From: Halomonas sp. 25-S5
GTDB taxonomy: Bacteria; Pseudomonadota; Gammaproteobacteria; Pseudomonadales; Halomonadaceae
NCBI RefSeq assembly: GCF_029889845.1
Contig: NZ_JARANV010000008.1
Coordinates: 62,001 to 126,000, forward strand
DNA length: 64,000 bases
Direction: 5' to 3'
How positions within the stretch are numbered: position 1 is the stretch's first letter; every line of letters starts with the position of its first letter. The notes below the pieces were generated by a model. That model was given only the letters and a program-made list of their open reading frames with translations, was not told where the DNA came from and did not search any database. Made by a program: the position numbers and the translations under genes. Shown here piece after piece: positions 17,676-27,317 of the stretch.

Positions 17676-17752
17676 GGACCGGTAGTTCAGTTGGTTAGAA
17701 TGCCGGCCTGTCACGCCGGAGGTCGCGGGTTCGAGTCCCGTCCGGTCCGCCA
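17676..17752 (+). tRNA. tRNA-Asp (anticodon GTC), copy 3
   Basis: Identical to the copies at 17375 and 17480. It begins only 4 nt after tRNA-Val(CAC). Confidence 0.97.
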
Positions 17753-17769
17753 TCTGCATACGAATTCTT

Positions 17770-17805
17770 CAGCCCCGAGGCCTTTCAGGTCTCGGGGCTG
17801 TCTCG
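17770..17805 (+). terminator. Terminator of the Val/Asp tRNA cluster
   Basis: GC-rich stem AGCCCCGAG (17771-17779) with CTCGGGGCT (17791-17799), extended by inner pairs, then GTCTCGTT. It lies 18 nt after the last tRNA. Confidence 0.75.
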
Positions 17806-17924
17806 TTGGTTCCAGGCATTTATCCTTGCCCCGGCAGCGTGGGTCGATGATCCTTTGCGTCATCCGACTCGATTATCATACAGTTGTTTTAATCGACCGT
17901 CGTTCCGACCGTGAGGATCCTGCC

Positions 17925-19943
17925 GTGAGTGCTTATCCCCAGCTGTTCCGACCCCTGAGGGTCGGCCACCTGACACTGCCCAACCGGGTGCTGATGGGTT
18001 CGATGCACACCAACCTCGAGGAGGCGCCGGGCGGCTTCGCGCGGCTGGCGGCCTTCTATGCCGAGCGGGCCCGGGAGGGCGTCGGGCTGATCGTCACTGG
18101 CGGCATCGCGCCCCATCCCGAGGGTGCCGTCTTCCAGGGGGCGGCGACCCTCGAGCGACCCGAGCAGGTGGCGGATCACCGTGGCGTGGTCGAGGCCGTG
18201 CACGCCGCCGGCGGGCATATCTGCCTGCAGATCCTGCACGCCGGGCGCTACGCCTATACGCCGGAGCTGGTGGCACCCTCGGCGCTCCAGGCCCCCATCA
18301 ACCCCTTCACGCCCCGGGCACTCGCCAGCGACGAGGTCGAGGCGCGCATCGAGGCCTACGTGCGCTGCGCGACACTGGCCCGGCAGGCCGGCTACGACGG
18401 CGTCGAGGTGATGGGGTCGGAGGGCTATCTGATCAACCAGTTCATCTGTCCGCGCACCAACCAGCGCGACGATGCCTGGGGAGGCAGCCTCGAGAATCGC
18501 CTCCGCTTCCCGGTGGAGATCGTGAAACGCATCCGCGAGGCGGTGGGCAGTGACTTCCTGTTGATCTTCCGGCTGTCGATGATCGACTTGGTGGAAGAGG
18601 GCAGCACCTTCGAGGAAGTCGTCGCCCTGGGGCGCGCCCTCGAGGCCGCCGGCGCCGACCTGATCAACACCGGCATCGGCTGGCACGAGGCGCGTGTTCC
18701 CACCATCGTCACCAGCGTGCCGCGGGCCGCCTTCACCGAGGTGACCCGGCGCATGAAGGCCGAGCTCTCGGTGCCGCTGATCACCACCAACCGCATCAAT
18801 ATGCCGGAGGTCGCGGAGCGGGTGCTCGCCGAGGGGCACGCCGACATGGTTTCCATGGCGCGCCCCTTCCTGGCCGACCCGGCCTGGGTGAGCAAGGCCG
18901 CCGCAGGACGCCACGAGGAGATCAATACCTGCATCGCCTGCAACCAGGCCTGCCTGGACCAGGTCTTCTTGGGGCGGGTGAGTTCCTGCCTGGTCAATCC
19001 GCGTGCCTGCCACGAGACGGAGCTGGTGGTCGCCCCGGCCGCTGCGACGAAGGCCATCGCCGTGGTGGGCGGCGGCCCCGCCGGGCTTGCCACCGCGGTC
19101 ACCGCCGCCGAGCGCGGCCATGCCGTGACCCTGTTCGAGCGCGGCACCGAGCTGGGCGGCCAGTTCAACCATGCGCGGCGGATTCCCGGCAAGGAGGAGT
19201 TCGATGAGACCCTGCGCTACTACCGGGTAAGGCTCGACAGGCTGGGCGTCACGGTTCGGCTGGGTATCGAGGCGGATGTCCAGGCCCTGCGCGACTTCGA
19301 TGCGGTAGTGCTGGCCACCGGCGTGCGGCCGCGCCGACTCGCGCTGCCGGGTATCGACCACCCGAAGGTCATCGGCTATCCGACGGCGATCACCCATCCC
19401 GAGCGGGTCGGCCGGCGCGTGGCGATCATCGGCGCCGGGGGCATCGGCTTCGACGTGGCGGAGCTCTTGACCCACCCCGGCGGCGCCGCGCCGTCGGTCG
19501 CGGCCTGGTGCGACGAGTGGGGGGTGGATCTCGGCGTGGCGCATCGTGGCGGTCTCAAGGCGGCAGAGCGGCCTGTGACGCCTCGGCAGGTCGTCCTGCT
19601 GCAGCGCAAGACTAGCAAGCCGGGCAAGGGGCTCGGCAAGACCACCGGCTGGGTACACCGGGCCTCGCTCAGGCATCGCGGGGTCGAGACGCTGGTCGGT
19701 TGCGAGTATCTCGGCATCGACGACGAGGGGCTGCATGTCCGTTTCGATGGCGAACCACGACCACGCTGTCTCGAGGTCGATACCATCGTCGTCTGTGCCG
19801 GCCAAGAGCCGGTGAGGGAGCTGCTCGCGCCACTCCAGGCGGCCGGCATGGCCGTGCATGTCATCGGCGGTGCCGACGCGGCGGCGGAGCTCGATGCCCG
19901 TCGCGCCATCGAGCAGGGCACCCGGCTGGCCGTACGGCTCTGA
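17925..19943 (+). CDS. fadH: NADPH-dependent 2,4-dienoyl-CoA reductase FadH
   Basis: A 672-residue flavoprotein, the same length as E. coli FadH, that reduces 2,4-dienoyl-CoA in beta-oxidation of unsaturated fatty acids. The N-terminal FMN barrel shows 'NRVLMGSMHT' and 'GYDGVEVMGSEGYLINQF'. The iron-sulfur cysteines lie in 'CIACNQACLD' and 'SSCLVNPRAC', and an FAD/NADPH domain begins with 'VVGGGPAGLA'. The GTG start was chosen because GAGG lies 8 nt upstream and it matches the family N-terminus; the longer frame would run through a tRNA. Not an operon with its neighbours. Confidence 0.95.
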   Translation: MSAYPQLFRPLRVGHLTLPNRVLMGSMHTNLEEAPGGFARLAAFYAERAREGVGLIVTGGIAPHPEGAVFQGAATLERPEQVADHRGVVEAVHAAGGHICLQILHAGRYAYTPELVAPSALQAPINPFTPRALASDEVEARIEAYVRCATLARQAGYDGVEVMGSEGYLINQFICPRTNQRDDAWGGSLENRLRFPVEIVKRIREAVGSDFLLIFRLSMIDLVEEGSTFEEVVALGRALEAAGADLINTGIGWHEARVPTIVTSVPRAAFTEVTRRMKAELSVPLITTNRINMPEVAERVLAEGHADMVSMARPFLADPAWVSKAAAGRHEEINTCIACNQACLDQVFLGRVSSCLVNPRACHETELVVAPAAATKAIAVVGGGPAGLATAVTAAERGHAVTLFERGTELGGQFNHARRIPGKEEFDETLRYYRVRLDRLGVTVRLGIEADVQALRDFDAVVLATGVRPRRLALPGIDHPKVIGYPTAITHPERVGRRVAIIGAGGIGFDVAELLTHPGGAAPSVAAWCDEWGVDLGVAHRGGLKAAERPVTPRQVVLLQRKTSKPGKGLGKTTGWVHRASLRHRGVETLVGCEYLGIDDEGLHVRFDGEPRPRCLEVDTIVVCAGQEPVRELLAPLQAAGMAVHVIGGADAAAELDARRAIEQGTRLAVRL

Positions 19944-20217
19944 CGCCCCTCGTGGCCGCGCTGTCGGCCGCCTGCTCCCGCCTGTCATCCGCTGTCCGCC
20001 GTCCTCCTCCGGCGGGCGGCGTCGTTTCAGCGTTCAATCTTTCGCGATGCCTCATGAACCGAGTGGCACTCGCCGGGCTCTCAGGGGTGAGGGATCGGGT
20101 GCGTTGATTGGTGGGGCAAACCGTTATCCGCTGATGCTGTCTACGCTGATGAGACCCCACCCTGGCTTGTCACCACCATGTCGAGTGGCTGGGGAACCGG
20201 GCATACAGGAGGCATCG

Positions 20218-22140
20218 ATGAGCATCTTCGATCATGTGCAGAACCGCTTCGCTCGCGTCAAGCAGGAAGAGATGAGCCTGCAGGAGTATCTAGAACTCTG
20301 CCACCGGGAGCCCGTGGCCTATGCCACGGCGGCCGAGCGGATGCTGGAGGCCATCGGCGAGCCAGAGGTGATCGATACTGCGAAGGATTCGCGGCTGTCC
20401 CGCATCTTCTCCAACAAGGTGATCCGCCGCTATCCGGCTTTTGCCGAGTTCTACGGCATGGAGGAGGCCATCGAACAGATCGTCGCCTACTTCCGCCATG
20501 CCGCCCAGGGGCTCGAGGAGCGCAAGCAGATCCTCTATCTGCTGGGGCCGGTGGGGGGTGGCAAGTCATCCCTGGCCGAGCGGCTCAAGCTGCTGATGGA
20601 GAAGGTGCCCTTCTATGCCATCAAGGACTCGCCGGTCTACGAGTCGCCGCTGGGCCTGTTCTCCCCGGAGGAGGATGGCGAACTGCTGGAGAAGGAGTAC
20701 GGCATCCCCCAGCGCTACCTCAAGAGCGTGATGTCGCCCTGGGCCGCCAAGCGCCTCAAGGAGTACGGGGGCGACATCTCCCAGTTCCGGGTGGTGCGCC
20801 TCTATCCTTCGCGGCTCAACCAGATTGCCATCTCCAAGACCGAACCCGGCGACGAGAACAACCAGGACATCTCTTCGCTGGTGGGCAAGGTGGACATCCG
20901 CCAGCTCGAGCTTTACTCCCAGGATGACCCGGACGCCTACAGCTTCTCCGGCGGGCTGTGCCGTGCCAACCAGGGGCTGATGGAGTTCGTCGAGATGTTC
21001 AAGGCGCCGATCAAGGTGCTGCATCCGCTGCTGACGGCGACCCAGGAGGGTAACTACAACCCCACCGAGGGCATGGGAGCGATCCCCTTCGACGGCGTGG
21101 TGCTGGCCCACTCTAACGAGAGCGAGTGGCAGACCTTCCGCAACAACCGCAACAACGAGGCCTTCCTCGACCGGGTCTACATGGTCAAGGTCCCCTACTG
21201 TCTGCGCGTTTCCGAAGAGATCAACATCTACAAGAAACTGCTCGAGCACTCCTCGCTGGCCGAGGCGCCCTGTGCGCCGGATACCCTGCGCATGCTGGCC
21301 CAGTTCTCGGTGCTCTCGCGGCTCAAGGAGCCGGAGAATTCGAGCATCTATTCCAAGATGCGGGTCTACGACGGCGAGAATCTCAAGGACACCGATCCCA
21401 AGGCCAAGTCGATCCAGGAGTACCGCGATGCGGCCGGGGTCGACGAGGGCATGGAGGGGCTATCGACGCGCTTCGCCTTCAAGATCCTCTCCAAGGTGTT
21501 CAACTTCGACAACCATGAGGTGGCGGCGAACCCGGTGCACCTGCTCTACGTGCTCGAGCAGCGCCTGGAACAGGAGCAGCTCCCCCGGGAGACCTTCGAG
21601 CGCTACCTGCGCTTCATCAAGGAGTTCCTGGCCCCGCGCTATGTCGACTTCATCGGCAAGGAGATCCAGACGGCCTATCTCGAGTCCTATTCCGAGTACG
21701 GCCAGAACATCTTCGACCGCTATGTCACCTACGCCGACTTCTGGATTCAGGACCAGGAGTACCGCGACCCCGAGACCGGCGAGTTCCTCGACCGCCAGGC
21801 CCTCAATGAGGAGCTGGAGAAGATCGAGAAGCCGGCGGGCATCTCCAATCCCAAGGATTTTCGCCACGAGGTGGTCAACTTCGTGCTGCGGGCGCGTGCC
21901 CAGAACAACGGCATGAACCCCAGTTGGCAGTCCTACGAGAAGCTGCGGGGGGTGATCGAGCACAAGATGTTTGCCAACACCGAGGAGCTGTTGCCGGTGA
22001 TCTCCTTCAACGCCAAGGCTTCGACGGCGGATCAGAAAAAGCACGAGGACTTCGTGGCACGCATGGTCGACCGCGGCTACACCGAGAAGCAGGTTCGCCT
22101 GCTCTCCGAGTGGTACCTGCGGGTACGCAAGTCGCAGTAG
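20218..22140 (+). CDS. prkA: PrkA family serine protein kinase (YeaG)
   Basis: A 640-residue protein with an AAA+ domain, Walker A G-P-V-G-G-G-K-S-S at 110-118, and a C-terminal PrkA kinase-like domain. E. coli YeaG has almost the same length. It starts with AGGAGG 7 nt upstream. The order prkA-yeaH-spoVR matches the stress and starvation module known in enterobacteria (yeaGH) and pseudomonads, where it responds to nitrogen starvation and stationary phase. The true enzymatic activity is debated in the literature. Confidence 0.95.
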   Translation: MSIFDHVQNRFARVKQEEMSLQEYLELCHREPVAYATAAERMLEAIGEPEVIDTAKDSRLSRIFSNKVIRRYPAFAEFYGMEEAIEQIVAYFRHAAQGLEERKQILYLLGPVGGGKSSLAERLKLLMEKVPFYAIKDSPVYESPLGLFSPEEDGELLEKEYGIPQRYLKSVMSPWAAKRLKEYGGDISQFRVVRLYPSRLNQIAISKTEPGDENNQDISSLVGKVDIRQLELYSQDDPDAYSFSGGLCRANQGLMEFVEMFKAPIKVLHPLLTATQEGNYNPTEGMGAIPFDGVVLAHSNESEWQTFRNNRNNEAFLDRVYMVKVPYCLRVSEEINIYKKLLEHSSLAEAPCAPDTLRMLAQFSVLSRLKEPENSSIYSKMRVYDGENLKDTDPKAKSIQEYRDAAGVDEGMEGLSTRFAFKILSKVFNFDNHEVAANPVHLLYVLEQRLEQEQLPRETFERYLRFIKEFLAPRYVDFIGKEIQTAYLESYSEYGQNIFDRYVTYADFWIQDQEYRDPETGEFLDRQALNEELEKIEKPAGISNPKDFRHEVVNFVLRARAQNNGMNPSWQSYEKLRGVIEHKMFANTEELLPVISFNAKASTADQKKHEDFVARMVDRGYTEKQVRLLSEWYLRVRKSQ

Positions 22141-22155
22141 GCCGAGGAGGTCGTC

Positions 22156-23442
22156 ATGACCTATTTCATCGATCGTCGAGCCAATGCCAAGCACAAGAGC
22201 GCGGTCAATCGCCAGCGCTTTCTCGACCGCTATCGCACCCATATCAAGCGCTCGGTCGAGGAGGCGGTGAACCGTCGCTCGATCACCGACATGGAGCGCG
22301 GCGAGAAGGTCTCGATTCCCGCCCGGGACATCTCCGAGCCGGTCTTCCAGCACGGACCGGGGGGCAAGCGCGCCATCATCGCGCCGGGCAACAAGGAGTT
22401 CGTCGAGGGGGACCGGCTGCGCCGCCCCGTCGGCGGGGGTGGCGGCGACGGTGCCGGGGAGGGCGGTGCCTCCAACCAGGGCGAGGGCATGGACGAGTTC
22501 GCCTTCACCCTCAGCCGCGAGGAGTTCCTCGACTTCGTCTTCGAAGGCTTGGAGCTGCCCCACCTGGAGCGCAAGAACCTGGTGGACCTCGATGAAGTGC
22601 GCCCGGTGCGCGCGGGGGTCTCCCGTCACGGGGTGCCGGCGCGCATCAACATCGTGCGCTCCATGCGCGAGGCCCAGGCCCGGCGCATCGCCATGCGCGC
22701 GCCGATCCGCCGGGCCCTGCGCGAGGCCACGGAAGCACTGGCCGAAGAGGAGGGTAAGGATCCGGTGCTGCGCCACCCCGCCCGTATCGCCGAGCTCAAA
22801 GCGGAGATCGAGCGCCTCGAGAAGCGCCTGGAGGCGGTGCCCTTCATCGATACCTACGACCTGCGCTACAACAACCTGGTCGACCAACCTCAGCCCTCGA
22901 GCAAGGCGGTGATGTTCTGCGTGATGGACGTCTCGGGGTCCATGACCCAGGCCCACAAGGACATCGCCAAGCGCTTCTTCCTGCTGCTCTATCTCTTCCT
23001 CGAGCGCAATTATCAGAAGGTCGAGCTGGTCTTCGTCCGCCACCATACCGCGGCCAAGGAGGTCGACGAGGAGGAGTTCTTCTATTCCCGCGAGACCGGC
23101 GGCACCATCGTCTCCAGCGCCCTGACGCTGGTCGACCAGATTATCGAGGCGCGCTACCCGCCCGGGCAGTGGAACCTCTATGTGGCGCAGGCCTCGGACG
23201 GCGACAACTGGGACGACGACTCCATCACCTGTCGCGAGCTGCTTGTCGAACGCCTGATGCCGCGGCTGCAGTACTTCACCTACGTGGAAATCACCCCCCA
23301 TGCCCACCAGGCGCTGTGGGAGGAGTACGAGCGGGTGGAGGCCGAGTATGCCGAGCGCTTCGCCATGCGCCAGATCGTCGAGGCCGGGGACATCTATCCG
23401 GTCTTTCGCGAGCTGTTCAAGCGCCGCATTGCCAGCACTTGA
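22156..23442 (+). CDS. yeaH: UPF0229 family protein YeaH
   Basis: A 428-residue protein with a von Willebrand A-like fold: 'VMDVSGSM' near residue 256 supplies the D-x-S-x-S metal site. The N-terminal '[24 protein letters not shown]' is typical of the family. It starts 15 nt after prkA with GAGGAGG. It is presumed to act with PrkA and SpoVR; mechanism unknown. Confidence 0.95.
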   Translation: MTYFIDRRANAKHKSAVNRQRFLDRYRTHIKRSVEEAVNRRSITDMERGEKVSIPARDISEPVFQHGPGGKRAIIAPGNKEFVEGDRLRRPVGGGGGDGAGEGGASNQGEGMDEFAFTLSREEFLDFVFEGLELPHLERKNLVDLDEVRPVRAGVSRHGVPARINIVRSMREAQARRIAMRAPIRRALREATEALAEEEGKDPVLRHPARIAELKAEIERLEKRLEAVPFIDTYDLRYNNLVDQPQPSSKAVMFCVMDVSGSMTQAHKDIAKRFFLLLYLFLERNYQKVELVFVRHHTAAKEVDEEEFFYSRETGGTIVSSALTLVDQIIEARYPPGQWNLYVAQASDGDNWDDDSITCRELLVERLMPRLQYFTYVEITPHAHQALWEEYERVEAEYAERFAMRQIVEAGDIYPVFRELFKRRIAST

Positions 23443-23472
23443 CCACCAGAGCAGGCGGCCCGAGGAGGCAGC

Positions 23473-25023
23473 ATGACCCGACGCAAGCCCATCGCGACCG
23501 GCTCCGACTGGAACTTCGAGATTCTCGATGCCTTCGAGGAGGAGATTGCACGCCTGGCGGACGAGTATCGCCTGGATACCTATCCCAACCAGATCGAGGT
23601 CATCACCACCGAGCAGATGATGGACGCCTATGCCAGCGTGGGCATGCCGGTGGGCTATCACCACTGGTCCTTCGGCAAGCAGTTCCTGGCCGTGGAGCAG
23701 GCCTATCGCCGTGGCCAGATGGGGCTCGCCTACGAGCTGGTGATCAACTCCGACCCCTGCATCGCCTACCTGATGGAGGAGAACACCCTGATGATGCAGG
23801 TGCTGGTCATGGCCCATGCCTGTTATGGCCACAACTCCTTCTTCAAGGGCAACTACCTGTTCCGCACCTGGACGGACGCCTCCTCCATCGTCGACTACCT
23901 GGTGTTCGCCCGGAAATACATTAGCGAGTGCGAGGAGCGCCACGGCGTGGCCGCGGTGGAACAGCTGCTGGATGCCTGCCACGCCCTGCAGAACTATGGC
24001 GTCGACCGCTACAAACGCCCCTCGCCGGTCTCCGCCGCCGAGGAGGCGCGGCGCCAGAAGGAGCGCGAGCTGCACCTCCAGGCCCAGGTCAACACCCTGT
24101 GGCGCACCATCCCGGGCCGCCCGCACGGCGATGCCCTGCCCGGCATGGCCGACGAGGAGGACCCGCTGGGCCTGCACGGGGGCGGTCGCTATCCCCCGGA
24201 GCCTCAGGAGAACCTGCTCTATTTCATCGAGAAGAACGCCCCGCTGCTGGCCCCCTGGCAGCGCGAGGTGGTGCGCATCGTGCGCAAGCTGGCCCAGTAC
24301 TTCTATCCCCAACGCCAGACCCAGGTGATGAACGAGGGCTGGGCGACCTTCTGGCACTACACCCTGATGAACCGGCTCTTTGATGAAGGCCTGGTGGATG
24401 AAGGGTTGATGCTGGAGTTCCTGCAGTCGCATACCGCGGTGGTCAACCAGCCGGCCTTCGACAGTCCCTACTTCAGCGGCATCAACCCCTACGCGCTGGG
24501 CTTCGCTATGTTCGGCGACATCAGGCGCATCTGCCAGGACCCCACCGAGGAGGATCGCGAATGGTTCCCCGACACTGCCGGAAGCGATTGGCTGGAGGCG
24601 GTGCATTTTGCCATGAAGAACTTCAAGGACGAATCCTTCATCCAGCAGTTCCTGTCGCCCAAGGTGATCCGCGACCTCAAGCTGTTCATGGTGGTCGACG
24701 ACGACCAGGAGGAGATGCTGGAGGTGGCGGCGATCCATGACGAGCGCGGCTATCGGCGCATTCGCGAGTCCCTCGCCACCCAGTACGCGCTGGCGGTGCG
24801 TGAACCCAATGTCCAGGTCTACTCGGCGGACATCCGCGGCGACCGCTCGCTGACCCTGCGCCACGTTCAGGACAGTCGGCGTCCGCTGGCGCGCAGCGTC
24901 TATCCGGTCATCCGCCACCTCCACCAGCTGTGGGGCTTCCCGGTGCGGCTGGAGTCGGTGCAGAACGAGGAGGTGGTGCGCCGCTACCACTGGCCGCTGC
25001 CCGAGGAGGAGCGCCGTGATTGA
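23473..25023 (+). CDS. SpoVR family protein (YcgB)
   Basis: A 516-residue SpoVR homologue. 'NEGWATFWHYTLMNRL' near residue 285 and 'INPYALGFAMFGDI' are family signatures. Despite the sporulation name it occurs widely in non-sporulating proteobacteria with prkA and yeaH. It is the third gene of that operon, 30 nt after yeaH, with its own CGAGGAGG site, and is followed by a terminator. Confidence 0.95.
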   Translation: MTRRKPIATGSDWNFEILDAFEEEIARLADEYRLDTYPNQIEVITTEQMMDAYASVGMPVGYHHWSFGKQFLAVEQAYRRGQMGLAYELVINSDPCIAYLMEENTLMMQVLVMAHACYGHNSFFKGNYLFRTWTDASSIVDYLVFARKYISECEERHGVAAVEQLLDACHALQNYGVDRYKRPSPVSAAEEARRQKERELHLQAQVNTLWRTIPGRPHGDALPGMADEEDPLGLHGGGRYPPEPQENLLYFIEKNAPLLAPWQREVVRIVRKLAQYFYPQRQTQVMNEGWATFWHYTLMNRLFDEGLVDEGLMLEFLQSHTAVVNQPAFDSPYFSGINPYALGFAMFGDIRRICQDPTEEDREWFPDTAGSDWLEAVHFAMKNFKDESFIQQFLSPKVIRDLKLFMVVDDDQEEMLEVAAIHDERGYRRIRESLATQYALAVREPNVQVYSADIRGDRSLTLRHVQDSRRPLARSVYPVIRHLHQLWGFPVRLESVQNEEVVRRYHWPLPEEERRD

Positions 25024-25038
25024 AGCGTTCTAACGACG

Positions 25039-25066
25039 CGACCCGCGCCATGGCGCGGGTCGTTCG
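25039..25066 (+). terminator. Terminator after prkA-yeaH-spoVR
   Basis: A perfect 24-bp palindrome (CGACCCGCGCCA and its complement, 25039-25062) followed by TTCGTTG, 15 nt after the spoVR stop. The same hairpin lies 21 nt beyond the convergent HiPIP gene and could serve both. Confidence 0.7.
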
Positions 25067-25086
25067 TTGCTGCCTCGGGCCTCGGC

Positions 25087-25401
25087 TCAGGCCTTGGCGG
25101 TCCAGGACTGACACCAGCCTTGAGGGTTGACGCTGTTCTGCGGGAACAGTTGGCAGCCCTGGCTGTCGGCCTGGAAGAACATGCAGCCGCTGCACTGCTC
25201 GCCCTCCTCGTAGGCCGGATGGTCGCTGGCGTCGCTGGCGTTCTCGACGTAGTTAAGGGCCTGGGCCTGGTCGGCGCTCGGGTCGAGCCGCGGCAGGTCC
25301 TGGGCGAAGGCGCTCTTCGACAGGATGCCAGCGCCGAGGGGCAGGGCGGCCAGGCCCAGCAGGCTATTGCGCATGAAGTCACGACGGCTATGGTCGGCCA
25401 T
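25087..25401 (-). CDS. High-potential iron-sulfur protein (HiPIP), Tat-exported
   Basis: A 104-residue protein with a twin-arginine signal (S-R-R-D-F-M at 5-10, hydrophobic stretch 13-29, cleavage near A33) and four cysteines C70, C73, C83 and C97 in the C-x2-C-x9-C-x13-C pattern of HiPIPs. The mature part is about 70 residues, as usual. It would act as a soluble periplasmic electron carrier, possibly to a terminal oxidase such as the cbb3 enzyme encoded nearby; that link is an inference. Single-gene unit. Confidence 0.93.
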   Translation of the reverse strand: MADHSRRDFMRNSLLGLAALPLGAGILSKSAFAQDLPRLDPSADQAQALNYVENASDASDHPAYEEGEQCSGCMFFQADSQGCQLFPQNSVNPQGWCQSWTAKA

Positions 25402-25742
25402 GGTCTCTCCTTCTCATCACGGTCTTGGGGTCACGGTGGGGCACTCGGGGTGCCCGTTTCTTCTGGGCGGGTGGTCGAGCCACCTCTTGATCCGACAGGC
25501 GCGTCTCTGCACAGTTCGTTCGCTCAATGATAGTAAACTGATGGGTGGATCGCGAACCGGCCGGGGCCTGTGCGGCAATCCGCCGCGCAGGCCCCCGCCA
25601 GGGAGGAGAACCCCCGGTGCTCGCGGGAGTCCCCTCGGTTCAGCGACCTCGGCGGCGCTGCTATACTCGCGCCAGCTGCGGTGGCCACCCGGTCGACCGC
25701 AGAACGAGACGCGCGCAAGCGCCCAGAGCAGGGAGAAGTCCG
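25402..25742. promoter_or_regulatory. Divergent region between HiPIP and RAM-domain gene
   Basis: No gene seen in these 341 bases. The HiPIP side has AT-rich sequence around 25520-25535 that may hold its promoter. The other side carries TTCAGC (25639-25644), a 17-bp spacer and TATACT (25662-25667), a good sigma70 promoter for the RAM-domain gene with a start near 25674. Confidence 0.55.
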
Positions 25743-26018
25743 ATGCAGAACGCGGTGATTCTGATCAATGCCGAGAAGGGCCAGGTGAAGGCCGTGGCCG
25801 AGCGGTTGGCCGATGTCGAGGGAATCAGCGAAGTCTATTCCACCTGTGGTCGCTATGACCTGGTGGCCATCGCGCGCACCCCTGACTTCGAGAGCCTCGC
25901 GGATCTGGTGACCGGACGCCTCAACGCCGTCGAGGGCATTCGCGACACCGAGACCCTCAATGCCATGCAGGTCCACTCCCGGCACGACCTGGAGACCATG
26001 TTCTCGCTGGGCTGGTGA
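25743..26018 (+). CDS. Stand-alone Lrp/AsnC RAM-domain protein
   Basis: A 91-residue protein consisting only of the ligand-binding (RAM) half of Lrp/AsnC regulators: 'AVILINAEKGQVKAVAERLADVEGISEVYSTCG' then 'YDLVAIAR'. There is no helix-turn-helix. Such single-domain proteins bind small molecules, often amino acids, as oligomers; the ligand here is unknown. GGGAGAAG provides the ribosome binding site, and a clear promoter lies about 75 nt upstream. Confidence 0.88.
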   Translation: MQNAVILINAEKGQVKAVAERLADVEGISEVYSTCGRYDLVAIARTPDFESLADLVTGRLNAVEGIRDTETLNAMQVHSRHDLETMFSLGW

Positions 26019-26070
26019 GGGGACGTCGGGCCCCGCGCCCGCCAGATGATCGGACAGGGAAGGGTCAGGC

Positions 26071-26937
26071 ATGGCAGCAAGACGAAGGCGCGTCGCCAAC
26101 CGCTGGCGCCGTCAGGTGCGTCGTATCGGCATCACGGCGCTGTTCGTGGCGGTGGCCACCGGGCTCTGGCACTTCCAGGAGCGCGAGCTGCGCGACGGGC
26201 TCAGCTGGCAGGGTGTCACCACCTGGCAAGAGCTTACTCCGCTGAGCTTCCATCGCGTGCTGCGCAACGACGGTTTCCTGGTGGGCTGGTCCGACGTGCG
26301 GGTCAATCCGCTGTGGGTCAGCTACCTGCTGCGTGAGATCGACGACCCGGGTATCGGGCCGCGCCCGGGCTTCCGGCGCGACTGGCGGGCCCTGTGGCCG
26401 ATCTCGCCGGACAGCTACTTCGGGAGCGGCTATGACCGGGGGCATCTCGCCCCCAACTATGCCATCGCCGCGGTCCATGGCCGGGCGGCGCAGCGCGACA
26501 CCTTCCTGATGAGCAACATGTCACCCCAGCGGCCGGAGCTCAACCGGCGCCTCTGGCAGCGCCTGGAAGAAGTGGTGATGGATCGCTTCGTGCCACGCTT
26601 CGGTACCCTTCAGGTGATCACCGGCCCGGTCTTCCCGGTGCCGTTTCGCGACAACGCGCTCAACCGGGTCGGCCTGGTCGAGGTGCCCGAGGCCTTCTAC
26701 AAGATCCTGGTGGTGCCGGGGGATGAGCCCCGGGCGCTGGCCTTCATCATGCCGCAGCGGGTCTCCGGCGACGAGCCGCTGGACGACTTCCTGGTCAGCA
26801 TCGATGAGGTGGAGGCGCGTACCGGCCTGGACTTCTTCCCGCAGCTGCCCGAGGCTGCCGCCGTGGCACTGGAGGCCGAGGTGGAGGCCGCGGGCTGGGG
26901 GCTCGAGGCCGTGGCCAGGCTGCCCGGCCGCTTCTGA
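26071..26937 (+). CDS. Membrane-anchored DNA/RNA non-specific endonuclease (beta-beta-alpha-Me)
   Basis: A 288-residue protein with a basic N-terminus, one hydrophobic anchor (about 18-33) and a Serratia-type nuclease domain. The catalytic motif D122-R-G-H125 is followed by 'LAPNY', and 'SNMSPQRPELNRRLW' supplies the metal-binding Asn. A signal anchor implies action in the periplasm or outside. It may degrade extracellular nucleic acid for nutrition; no immunity gene is adjacent, so a toxin role is not supported. Confidence 0.9.
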   Translation: MAARRRRVANRWRRQVRRIGITALFVAVATGLWHFQERELRDGLSWQGVTTWQELTPLSFHRVLRNDGFLVGWSDVRVNPLWVSYLLREIDDPGIGPRPGFRRDWRALWPISPDSYFGSGYDRGHLAPNYAIAAVHGRAAQRDTFLMSNMSPQRPELNRRLWQRLEEVVMDRFVPRFGTLQVITGPVFPVPFRDNALNRVGLVEVPEAFYKILVVPGDEPRALAFIMPQRVSGDEPLDDFLVSIDEVEARTGLDFFPQLPEAAAVALEAEVEAAGWGLEAVARLPGRF

Positions 26938-26948
26938 ATGGCGGGCAC

Positions 26949-26980
26949 AAAAAAACCGCGAACATGGCGTCGCGGTTTCC
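26949..26980. terminator. Bidirectional terminator between nuclease gene and tRNA-Leu cluster
   Basis: Stem AAACCGCGA (26953-26961) and TCGCGGTTT (26970-26978), preceded on the plus strand by further A residues. On the minus strand this gives a stem followed by a run of T, a good intrinsic terminator for the tRNA-Leu genes. Confidence 0.75.
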
Positions 26981-27024
26981 TGTGGGGCTGCAATGTCGAC
27001 TCGTCTGCATGACGCGAGAAGAAG

Positions 27025-27111
27025 TGGTGCCCAGGAGAGGACTTGAACCTCCACATCCGTAAGGATACTAGCACCTGAAGCTAGCGCGTCTACCAATTCC
27101 GCCACCTGGGC
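27025..27111 (-). tRNA. tRNA-Leu (anticodon CAG), copy 3 in transcription order
   Basis: An 87-nt class II tRNA with acceptor GCCCAGG, anticodon loop TTCAGGT giving CAG, a long variable arm, TTCAAGT T-loop and encoded CCA. It differs from its two neighbours mainly in the variable arm. Confidence 0.96.
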
Positions 27112-27152
27112 GCATCATGTTGTCGTCGTGTTCGCGAGCATCGCGTGTGCGA

Positions 27153-27239
27153 TGGTGCCCAGGAGAGGACTTGAACCTCCACGTCCATAAGGACACTAGC
27201 ACCTGAAGCTAGCGCGTCTACCAATTCCGCCACCTGGGC
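27153..27239 (-). tRNA. tRNA-Leu (anticodon CAG), copy 2
   Basis: An 87-nt class II tRNA with the same anticodon loop and acceptor as the copy at 27025. The variable arm is TGTCC/GGACG instead of TATCC/GGATG, keeping the pairing. Confidence 0.96.
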
Positions 27240-27317
27240 GAACACGAGCGATCCGAGCTGACAAAGAGCGTGGGAGTAAACTCCCTGGTCTCCGGTCGAA
27301 AGTCGATGGGAGGCCGA

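Noticed and set aside
20060..20085. TGGCAC near 20061 considered as a sigma54 promoter of prkA
   Set aside because: No TTGC element follows at the required 5-bp spacing.
21460..24990. A 1176-codon open frame on the minus strand across prkA-yeaH-spoVR
   Set aside because: It is the complement of three well-supported genes in GC-rich DNA, has low-complexity His/Leu/Val-rich sequence, no family resemblance and no ribosome binding site.
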